Assembly (NCBI GenBank): GCA_048885185.1
Contig: JBHLQC010000008.1
Span: 1 to 31,368 of the forward strand
Length of the DNA stretch: 31,368 nucleotides
Source of the DNA: Hermodarchaeum sp048885185
GTDB lineage: Archaea; Asgardarchaeota; Hermodarchaeia; Hermodarchaeales; Hermodarchaeaceae
Direction: 5' to 3'
Positions 16,555 through 22,726 of this stretch are shown here, piece by piece. The translations under genes and the position numbers were made by a program. Below the pieces are notes generated by a model. The model did no database searches and had not been told where the DNA came from. It saw only the letters and a list, made by a program, of their open reading frames with translations. Within the stretch, counting starts at the first letter, position 1. Each line of letters opens with the position of its first letter.

Positions 16555-16616
16555 CTGGCTAAGCTACGAGCCCAAATACATTCACATTAGCTTAGGTGTT
16601 CAGTCACTTACACCGA

Positions 16617-16627
16617 GCTATAAAACT
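16617..16627. promoter_or_regulatory. Shared TATA-like element between tRNA-Lys and the 96-residue gene
   Basis: CTATAAAACTT reads as a TATA-type box on both strands (AAGTTTTATAG on the minus strand). It is about 47 bases from the tRNA-Lys 5' end, the same spacing as the TATA-like element of tRNA-Leu, and about 50 bases before the ATG at 16676. This is an inference from position only. Confidence 0.4.
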
Positions 16628-16675
16628 TTTGAGTAGAGATAAGGGGTATGAGTACCAAAGATATCTGACGGAGTC

Positions 16676-16966
16676 ATGGGATTAGTGCTAGTGATTCGCA
16701 TCACGGATGAAGGTTACTTACTGATAGATGATTCGAATAAAGATGAGATACTTCAAGAGCTCATAGAACGGTGGGATCATCTCTTTGAAGAAGCCCGTTG
16801 GGGATCAATTGAACATGCCATGCAAATGTATGCTAGTTTATTCGAGTGGGTTGACCAATTTGGGAAAAAAGTATCTAACTATCCTTACCCGGCTGATGCA
16901 GTGTTACCACCAAGGAATTTAGAACTCGATGAATTGAAATATCTCCTTGGCACTACCAAGCGCTAG
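16676..16966 (+). CDS. Uncharacterised small acidic protein
   Basis: I do not recognise this 96-residue protein. It opens with a short hydrophobic strand (GLVLVIRITDEGYLLID), followed by helices rich in Glu and Trp (EILQELIERWDHLFEEARWGSIEHAMQMYASLFEWVDQFGKK) and a proline-containing tail. There are no cysteines, signal peptide or membrane helix. GGAG lies only 2 bases before the ATG, so a GTG at 16685 or 16691 could be the real start. It lies between tRNA-Lys and the Lrp-like domain gene, convergent with the latter. Coding is likely from its length, TATA context and protein-like composition. Confidence 0.55.
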   Translation: MGLVLVIRITDEGYLLIDDSNKDEILQELIERWDHLFEEARWGSIEHAMQMYASLFEWVDQFGKKVSNYPYPADAVLPPRNLELDELKYLLGTTKR

Positions 16967-16982
16967 TTATTCTTGTATACCT

Positions 16983-17219
16983 CTAGTTTTCTGCCGCAAT
17001 GAGGGTAACAGTTTTTTCTACTTCTGGTAGTTGACGGATTTTTGAGATAATTGTGTGTTTCAGTTGTCGAATGTCTTTAACAATGATTTTTGCGACAACA
17101 TCAAAATTCCAGAGAACTTGATACGTTTCTCGTACCTCTTCGATGTCCATTAAGGGTTCAAGAAGGTCATCTTTTTGAACGCCTTTTTTTGCGATAATCA
17201 GTACGTACGCTTTTGGCAT
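16983..17219 (-). CDS. Stand-alone Lrp/AsnC ligand-binding (RAM) domain protein
   Basis: A 78-residue protein that consists only of the effector-binding domain of Lrp/AsnC regulators: AYVLIIAKKG, EPLMDIEEVRETYQVLWNFDVVAKIIVKDI, and a final LPEVEKTVTLIAAE strand. There is no helix-turn-helix. Such proteins bind amino acids or similar small molecules and can pair with full-length Lrp proteins or enzymes. A GGGGCGAG Shine-Dalgarno-like stretch precedes the ATG. No full-length partner is in the window. Confidence 0.85.
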   Translation of the reverse strand: MPKAYVLIIAKKGVQKDDLLEPLMDIEEVRETYQVLWNFDVVAKIIVKDIRQLKHTIISKIRQLPEVEKTVTLIAAEN

Positions 17220-17317
17220 ATTGCTCGCCCCAAATTAATCAAATACAGCTATTATCACCATCCAGTCAAAAGCCTTATCGTACATCAAGCTTCATATGAG
17301 AATAAGGTGAAATCGAT

Positions 17318-18859
17318 ATGTCTGCCACCATGGCGTTGCTTGCCGAAGAAATGGCTTCAATTGAATGGAATGCTGAATTTCTTGGAGTAACTCGGTTTCT
17401 AATGATGGAAAATGCTGGACGCGCCGTAGCTCATGAAATCCTCCGACGCTATAAACAGCTACCTAGTGTTGCTATCTTTGCAGGGCTAGGAGGGAACGGC
17501 GGAGACGGGTTCGTCACCGCGCGTCACCTTGCTCCACGGTGCCGTATAGTACATGTGTTAACGCTAGGTGATCCTTCAACGAGCCTCAATGCTCCCGCAT
17601 TTCAAAATTGGGAAATAATGACAAAAATGCGCCATTCGATTAATCTTCACATCATTCGGGATTCTTCCGAATTACCCAAAATCGACGCAACTGTGGTAGT
17701 TGATGCTCTCCTAGGGACTGGAGTCACTGGAAAACCACGCCCTCCATATATCAAAGCCCTTCAATTGATGAATAAAATGGAAGGGTTCAAGGTGGCTATT
17801 GATATTCCCACAGGTATTCATCCTAATACAGGTGAACCAACCACGAAGGATGCTTTTCGTCCTGATTTAACAGTGACTTTTCATAGACCAAAACTGGGGT
17901 TAAGAAAGAATAAGGAACGGATTGGGAAACTAGTAGTTGCGGATATAGGGATACCTCCAGAAGCTGAATTGTACGTGGGACCGGGTGATGTAATACGGGC
18001 AACACAACCTCGTCCAATTTTTACAAAAAAAGGTGACTTTGGTCGATTGCTAATAATCGGAGGGAGTTCACGGTACATCGGGGCACCCATTCTGGCTTCA
18101 ATGGGCGCTCTTCGGAGTGGTGTAGATCTTGTTTACTTAGCAGCTCCTTCGCAAGTAATTACAGCAGCAACTAGCCATTCGCCAGACCTTATTCCCGTAA
18201 CCCTGCAATCAGATAAATTAGTTAATGATGATCTTTCATCTATCGAAGAGGCACTATCAAAGGTTCAGGCAGTCCTGATTGGACCCGGAATTGGGGATCA
18301 CCATGAGACTCTTGATACAGTGGGAAAACTACTCTCCACCGCGAATCGAATGAAAAAACCAATTGTTATCGATGCTGATGCCCTTCGAGTAGTTTCAAGA
18401 GTTATGAAAATAGGCTCAAACACAATAATCACTCCACACGCAGGAGAATTCAGGCGAATAAGAGGAATCAACGTAGCCAAACCCCTGCTCCAAAGGGCTC
18501 AACAAGTTCGTAATCTGGCGAAAACGCTCAAATGTATAGTTCTACTGAAAGGTCCTGTTGATATTACTTCAACGCCAACAGAAACCCGATTAAACTGGAC
18601 AGGACACCCAACCATGAGTGTGGGTGGTACAGGTGATGTTCTTGCGGGTCTTGTTGCAGGGTTCCGGGCCCAGGGCATCACTTCTTTTCTCAGTGCCTGT
18701 GCCGGTGCATTCGTAAATGGGGCTGCTGGTCTTATGGCATATCGGGAGAAAGGACCAGGAGCTATCGCATTTGACCTAGGTGAATACATACCAAGAGTAT
18801 TAGCCGATCCTATGTCTAGTCCGATAGCCTACACCTTCCGAATACCGATTAACGAATAA
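17318..18859 (+). CDS. nnr: Bifunctional NAD(P)H-hydrate epimerase / ADP-dependent dehydratase
   Basis: A 513-residue fusion that repairs damaged (hydrated) NADH and NADPH. The N-terminal YjeF epimerase domain (about 1-215) shows MMENAGRAVA, GLGGNGGDGFVTARHL and DALLGTGVTG. The C-terminal ribokinase-like dehydratase domain (about 235-505) shows GGSSRYIGAPILASMGALRSG, IGPGIG, VIDADALRV, TPHAGEF and the GTGDVLAGLVAGF catalytic loop with the essential Asp. GGTGA lies 7 bases before the ATG. A stand-alone gene, convergent with tsr3 (13 bases apart). Confidence 0.95.
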   Translation: MSATMALLAEEMASIEWNAEFLGVTRFLMMENAGRAVAHEILRRYKQLPSVAIFAGLGGNGGDGFVTARHLAPRCRIVHVLTLGDPSTSLNAPAFQNWEIMTKMRHSINLHIIRDSSELPKIDATVVVDALLGTGVTGKPRPPYIKALQLMNKMEGFKVAIDIPTGIHPNTGEPTTKDAFRPDLTVTFHRPKLGLRKNKERIGKLVVADIGIPPEAELYVGPGDVIRATQPRPIFTKKGDFGRLLIIGGSSRYIGAPILASMGALRSGVDLVYLAAPSQVITAATSHSPDLIPVTLQSDKLVNDDLSSIEEALSKVQAVLIGPGIGDHHETLDTVGKLLSTANRMKKPIVIDADALRVVSRVMKIGSNTIITPHAGEFRRIRGINVAKPLLQRAQQVRNLAKTLKCIVLLKGPVDITSTPTETRLNWTGHPTMSVGGTGDVLAGLVAGFRAQGITSFLSACAGAFVNGAAGLMAYREKGPGAIAFDLGEYIPRVLADPMSSPIAYTFRIPINE

Positions 18860-18872
18860 CTCAAACCCAAGA

Positions 18873-19400
18873 TTAGTCATCTGTTTCAAGCGTCAAATAT
18901 TCTCGTTGCCGTGCAATAACTTCACTACTATCAACTGCACTTTGGTAATCAGAAAGCGGCTCTGCATTGAGCTCAAAAAAGTGTGGGCCCCATTTAAAGA
19001 AACCTAGAATCGCTTTCGCTCTTCTCGGAAATCCTAGGATAAACAACGCACTCGCCGCAGCCTCAGCAGAGCTTAGTTTCCCAACTTTCCCATAATTCAC
19101 AGGATTTACAGCCACCAAATATGGAAGGCAACGAGGCTCTCCGCGAATACCCTTTTGAAACATCTGTTGGGCATCTTTCCAAGAACAGTCTAAGATCAAC
19201 ACACCTGAATCCTCTGCTTGTGCTCGGTCTGCAGGTGAAAATGCTCTCGAAGCAAACGGATTCAAAACGATTGGACGACCCCGAATTTGTCGAGGACTAT
19301 GAATTAGACGAACTAGTCCATGACGTGATAGCTTTAGTGCACTGCATTTCTTCGGGTCGCACCCTGGAATCCGTAAAACAAGTATTTGTGGTCTTTCCAT
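18873..19400 (-). CDS. tsr3: 16S rRNA aminocarboxypropyltransferase Tsr3
   Basis: A 175-residue DUF367/Tsr3 enzyme that moves an aminocarboxypropyl group from S-adenosylmethionine to a hypermodified pseudouridine of small-subunit rRNA. Family motifs are DPKKCSALKL (15-24), LNPFASRAFSPAD, ILDCSWKDA and the long RCLPYLVAVNPVNYGKVGKLSSAEAAASALFILGF. Length is normal. The ATG follows GGAGGA with a 5-base spacer. It starts only about 28 bases after the end of the RNase P RNA gene on the same strand, so the two RNA-maturation genes may be co-transcribed. Confidence 0.93.
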   Translation of the reverse strand: MERPQILVLRIPGCDPKKCSALKLSRHGLVRLIHSPRQIRGRPIVLNPFASRAFSPADRAQAEDSGVLILDCSWKDAQQMFQKGIRGEPRCLPYLVAVNPVNYGKVGKLSSAEAAASALFILGFPRRAKAILGFFKWGPHFFELNAEPLSDYQSAVDSSEVIARQREYLTLETDD

Positions 19401-19427
19401 TCTATTCCTCCGTGTATAGAGAAAAGG

Positions 19428-19819
19428 TGTGGTTCAGTAATAAGAATAGCCCATCTTCTGTTCAGCTATTCAAGTTGCCTTGAATCGCTTGACGGCATCT
19501 AGCTAAGCACCCTACCCGCCACCTCAGTAGGCTCTTCATTGGCGGCCTATTTGGGCTTGCTCCCACGGTGATGGACCGTTTCATCGATTCCAACGCCATC
19601 CTCAACAGGTTAACCGCCGTATTGTTGCCAACACGACGCTTGGGCACAACTGATTGTTGCCCCTCTACTGCATCATCGTCATATCAGCGTTGGGCGTGTC
19701 GTTTCTGTTCCCAGAGCAAGGCTCTCGCCTTACGGCTCACGCCGTACCGCTGCCTAAAGGAGGATGGAGCTTCCTCAGACGCAGTGCGTCCGGCAGCCGT
19801 CCTTTATCGCTGAACCACA
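19428..19819 (-). ncRNA. rnpB: RNase P RNA
   Basis: The catalytic RNA that matures tRNA 5' ends. The ends form a perfect 10-pair P1 stem (TGTGGTTCAG at 19819-19810 with CTGAACCACA at 19437-19428). Conserved elements in order on the minus strand are the CR-I-like GAGGAAGCTCC (19776-19766), GAAACGGTCC, GGAGCAAGCCCAAATA (19563-19548, close to GGAGCAAGGCCAAATA of E. coli), GGGTAGGGTGCTTAGCTAGATG and the CR-V-like ACAGAAGATGGGCTA (19461-19447). About 392 bases, type A in outline. It fills the long gap between tsr3 and nth; the ORFs that overlap it are spurious. Confidence 0.9.
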
Positions 19820-19837
19820 AAAACCAGTCTAGCAACG

Positions 19838-19847
19838 TGATATATGA
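19838..19847 (-). promoter_or_regulatory. TATA-like promoter element of rnpB
   Basis: On the minus strand CATATATCA lies with its centre about 24 bases before the first base of the P1 stem. That is the expected archaeal TATA-to-start spacing and supports the 5' end given for rnpB. Confidence 0.5.
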
Positions 19848-19940
19848 TTGTTATGTGTGAGCACATTATAACTACCTGAGATAATGGCAATAGAACAAGA
19901 TTTAGGAATCATCCTATGATTATCGCTGAAGGGGTTCATC

Positions 19941-20597
19941 GTGAAAACGACGAATGATAAAACGCGTATTCTTGACATTATCAAAGTACTTGAAGTCCAA
20001 TATCCTCTGGAACCTTTGATGCCCAAAGCCAGAACCCCACTCCAATATTTAATTGCTACAATGTTATCTGCTCAATCAACAGATGTGCAAGTCAATAAGG
20101 TCACTACCGAGTTATTCAAGAAATATCGGACTCCAGAAGACTATGCGTCTGCCGATCCCCAACAACTTCAGCAAGATATTTTTCAAGTTGGATATTATCG
20201 ACAAAAAACCAAACATCTCCAAGCCACATGTCAAATGCTCATCGACGAATTCAATGGGAAGGTCCCGCAAACCATGGAAGAACTCATTCGGCTTCCTGGT
20301 GTGGGACGAAAGACTGCCAATATCGTGCTCAACCGCGCCTTTGGCATTGTAGAAGGAATCGCAGTAGATACCCACGTTTACCGAATTTCACGACGACTAG
20401 GTCTCAGTGAAGGCCAAAATCCTACTCAAGTTGAAAAAGATTTGATGGAAGTAATACCCCATAATCTGTGGGGACGAGTGAATCGTCTATTCATATCGCA
20501 TGGACGAACACTATGCACTGCACAGAATCCCAAATGCAGGGCCTGTCCGTTGAATACTCTCTGCCCATATGCAGCTGCGAATATTCCTGTAACCTAA
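19941..20597 (+). CDS. nth: Endonuclease III (DNA glycosylase/AP lyase)
   Basis: A 218-residue base-excision repair enzyme that removes oxidised pyrimidines and nicks the abasic site. It has the helix-hairpin-helix LPGVGRKTANIVL with catalytic Lys124, the catalytic Asp143 in VDTHVYRI, and a [4Fe-4S] motif C192-X6-C199-X2-C202-X5-C208. Residue spacing equals that of E. coli Nth. The start is a GTG at 19941 with AAGGGG 6 bases before it. It heads a run of plus-strand genes that continues with the Rab-like GTPase. Confidence 0.95.
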   Translation: MKTTNDKTRILDIIKVLEVQYPLEPLMPKARTPLQYLIATMLSAQSTDVQVNKVTTELFKKYRTPEDYASADPQQLQQDIFQVGYYRQKTKHLQATCQMLIDEFNGKVPQTMEELIRLPGVGRKTANIVLNRAFGIVEGIAVDTHVYRISRRLGLSEGQNPTQVEKDLMEVIPHNLWGRVNRLFISHGRTLCTAQNPKCRACPLNTLCPYAAANIPVT

Positions 20598-20633
20598 ATT
20601 CAAACACAAGAAGACCGTTCCGTTTTTGACGAC

Positions 20634-20645
20634 AGCTTTAAAGCT
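20634..20645. promoter_or_regulatory. 12-bp perfect palindrome before the Rab-like gene
   Basis: AGCTTTAAAGCT is a perfect inverted repeat 36 bases before the TTG of the GTPase gene, next to the AT-rich TAATATTAGG. It may be part of the promoter (TATA region) or an operator. Only the symmetry and position are seen. Confidence 0.35.
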
Positions 20646-20681
20646 AATATTAGGAAACTAACGAATAGGCGGGGTTTCAGA

Positions 20682-21245
20682 TTGGCTTCTAATAATGCCC
20701 AAAAGTTTATCTTCAAAATCATTGTGTGCGGCGACTGGGCAGTAGGAAAAACCTCTCTTGTTCGCCGATACGCCACAGATACTTTCACTCACGATTATCT
20801 TACGACAATCGCTATGAATGTGACGAACAAAGATATTGATCTTGATGGGTTCAAAGTTAGTTTAGCTCTTTGGGATACATCAGGACAGGAACGTTTCAGT
20901 GCTCTTCGCAAGCGATACTACGAAGGAGCACAAGGGGTCATCTTTGTCTATGATATTACACGACCCGAATCCTATCGAAATATTGAGAAACGATGGGTAC
21001 ACGAAGTAGGTGAAGTTTTAGAAGACTACGTGCCCGCAATTTGGGGAACAAAAGCCGACCTTGAGGACAAACGCGTAGTGAGTAAAAACTCGGGTGATCG
21101 GGTCGCACGGCGTCTTAAAGCATATTTCTTTGAAACTTCGGCATTAACCGGAGAGAATGTAGAGAAGGCATTCACAAGTCTAACTCGACTAGTGCTGAGT
21201 AAAGTTCTTACTTCTGCTAAGAAAGAAAACAGCTTCTCGGTCTAA
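20682..21245 (+). CDS. Rab/Ras-like small GTPase (Asgard type)
   Basis: A 187-residue small GTPase with the full eukaryotic-like fold. G1 is GDWAVGKTSL (17-26), switch I has TTIAMNV (41-47), G3 is WDTSGQERF (64-72) with the catalytic Gln at 69, G5 is ETSALTGENV (151-160). G4, normally NKxD, reads T123-K124-A125-D126. The tail ends SAKKENSFSV with no cysteine, so no prenylation. Asgard archaea carry many such GTPases, thought to relate to the origin of Rab/Ras; their roles in membrane or cytoskeletal control are unproven. The TTG start has GGCGGGG about 8 bases upstream. The DNA methyltransferase gene follows on the same strand. Confidence 0.9.
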   Translation: MASNNAQKFIFKIIVCGDWAVGKTSLVRRYATDTFTHDYLTTIAMNVTNKDIDLDGFKVSLALWDTSGQERFSALRKRYYEGAQGVIFVYDITRPESYRNIEKRWVHEVGEVLEDYVPAIWGTKADLEDKRVVSKNSGDRVARRLKAYFFETSALTGENVEKAFTSLTRLVLSKVLTSAKKENSFSV

Positions 21246-21364
21246 GTCTTACCGACAACCTGGAAATACATACTTAATAACAAACAAGCCGTTATGCCAT
21301 AAACTGGGGTGTACTGGCAACGCCTAAGAAAAATGCCAAATCCCAGATAAATCGGCTCAATGCC

Positions 21365-22123
21365 TTGGACGGAAAAACTTGGACACGATATTCTATTAGC
21401 ATATGGGATGTCAAGAAAGACTCTGAGGAATCACGTTTACGACATCCAGCACTGTTTCCCAAACAACTAGTAACACGATTATTAGAAATATACACAAAAC
21501 CTGGGGACGTCGTTCTTGATCCATTCATGGGCACAGGAAGCACATTAGTCGCTGCAAAGGAATTAGGACGACAAGGTATCGGTGTGGAAATTTCTCCAAA
21601 GTATATTGATATCGCTCAAAAACGATTATCCACAGTAACACCAAACCGTGAAAAATCGCAAATCTTCTGCGAAGATGCACGGGAACTCTCTAATGTTATC
21701 TCCGATAATAGCATCGATCTCGTAGTGACCTCACATCCCTATTGGGATGTTCATCAACAGCGACGAACAGCAAACGGAAAAACACCACGTCCTTACACTA
21801 CATCTTCGAATGATCTGGGGAACATCTCCTCTTATTCCGAATTTCTAACAGCACTGCGCGCTGTGGCAAAACAGCTCTTTGTTGTAATTAAACCTGGTCA
21901 CTGGTGTGTTTTCATCGTCATGGATCTTCGGAAGAAAAACCAATTCTATCCTTTCCACATTGATTGCGTCAATCAATGGACCACTGAAGGATTCCAACTC
22001 GAAGACATCATCATCTGGGATCGTCGAAAAGAGTATCATAACCTCCGCCCCCTAGGCTATCCAACCACATTTCGCGTTAACAAAATTCATGAATATATTC
22101 TCATATTTCGTAAACCCCCCTGA
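21365..22123 (+). CDS. DNA methyltransferase, N4-cytosine/N6-adenine type
   Basis: About 252 residues counted from a TTG. It has an S-adenosylmethionine-binding motif DPFMGTGST (52-60) after the RHPALFPKQL segment, VEIS as the acidic motif II, and a catalytic motif IV TSHPYW (122-127). The usual form is S/D/N-P-P-Y/F, so a His replaces the first Pro. Motif I precedes motif IV. Upstream codons stay open to a stop near 21280 and encode KSQINRLNALDGKTWTRYS-like sequence typical of the family, so the true start is probably earlier and not an ordinary codon. No restriction enzyme is nearby, so this is an orphan methylase; an RNA substrate is not excluded. Confidence 0.8.
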   Translation: MDGKTWTRYSISIWDVKKDSEESRLRHPALFPKQLVTRLLEIYTKPGDVVLDPFMGTGSTLVAAKELGRQGIGVEISPKYIDIAQKRLSTVTPNREKSQIFCEDARELSNVISDNSIDLVVTSHPYWDVHQQRRTANGKTPRPYTTSSNDLGNISSYSEFLTALRAVAKQLFVVIKPGHWCVFIVMDLRKKNQFYPFHIDCVNQWTTEGFQLEDIIIWDRRKEYHNLRPLGYPTTFRVNKIHEYILIFRKPP

Positions 22124-22178
22124 TGAGTCACCAAACCTTAAGTATCTCAACTCATGAACTAGCAAGGAGGAACCCACA

Positions 22179-22712
22179 ATAACTATCCCAGAATCTGAAG
22201 GCGATGTCGCTTGGGAAGGGGCTTTAACGTGTACCTGTGGGCGCCCCTATATTCTTCTCAAGATCGACGAGGTCCAAGTCTCCAAAAACAAAGAGCTTCA
22301 ACCATTAGCTGCTTATGTCCGCTGCCCCGTTCACCGACGGGTTCGCCGACTTTTTTTACCATACAGTCGCCTTACAGAATGGATTGGTGCAGTCGGAAAT
22401 CGCCTTTTCCGGTGTAATACTTGTGGAAACCCCGCTCAACCCAAAAAAGCTGGCATCAAAGGCCATTTCACCGTTGTTTTATTAGACTGCCCAACTCATG
22501 GAACAAAAGACAACAAACGAATCCTTTGGAGCCCAATTTATACCTCTGCCAAAGCCGTCAATGAAATCCAGCTTACCGAAACATCACCAATGCAAGAGAT
22601 ATTCGATGACACAGATGAAACCGCTCCCTCTATACTCTGTCCAAGATGTCAAACAGAAAACGACGAGGATGCCCGATTTTGCGCTTACTGTGGCACCCAA
22701 TTTGACATTTAA
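22179..22712 (+). CDS. Three-zinc-site protein with apparent AUA start
   Basis: This open frame has no ATG, GTG or TTG before codon 138, so start-based gene finders miss it. AAGGAGG (22164-22170) lies exactly 8 bases before an ATA codon, and an in-frame stop stands at 22155. From that ATA the product is 177 residues. It has three cysteine clusters: C18-x-C20 with C49-P-x-H52, C79-xx-C82 with C104-P-x-H107, and a C-terminal zinc ribbon C154-xx-C157 / C168-xx-C171. The first two look like a repeat. Zinc ribbons of this kind bind nucleic acid or protein. I do not recognise the family. It follows the methyltransferase by 55 bases. Confidence 0.75.
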   Translation: MTIPESEGDVAWEGALTCTCGRPYILLKIDEVQVSKNKELQPLAAYVRCPVHRRVRRLFLPYSRLTEWIGAVGNRLFRCNTCGNPAQPKKAGIKGHFTVVLLDCPTHGTKDNKRILWSPIYTSAKAVNEIQLTETSPMQEIFDDTDETAPSILCPRCQTENDEDARFCAYCGTQFDI

Positions 22713-22726
22713 TATCGTTTCAGAAG

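Larger units (their letters stand above)
16433..16573 (-). tRNA. tRNA-Lys (TTT) with two introns
   Basis: On the minus strand GGGCTCG (16573-16567) pairs with CGAGCCC (16443-16437); discriminator G and encoded CCA (16435-16433) follow. The T arm is GCGGG-TTCAAGT-CCCGC. The anticodon loop CTTTTAA gives anticodon TTT at 16510-16508. Two insertions interrupt it: 28 bases in the D loop and 35 bases at the canonical position 37/38. Removing both leaves a normal 75-base tRNA-Lys plus CCA. It converges on tRNA-Leu, 48 bases away. A TATA-like element near 16618-16626 lies about 47 bases before the 5' end. Confidence 0.93.

Noticed and set aside
19462..19860. Several 60-80 codon ORFs on both strands
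   Set aside because: They overlap the RNase P RNA gene, whose P1 stem and conserved regions explain the sequence.
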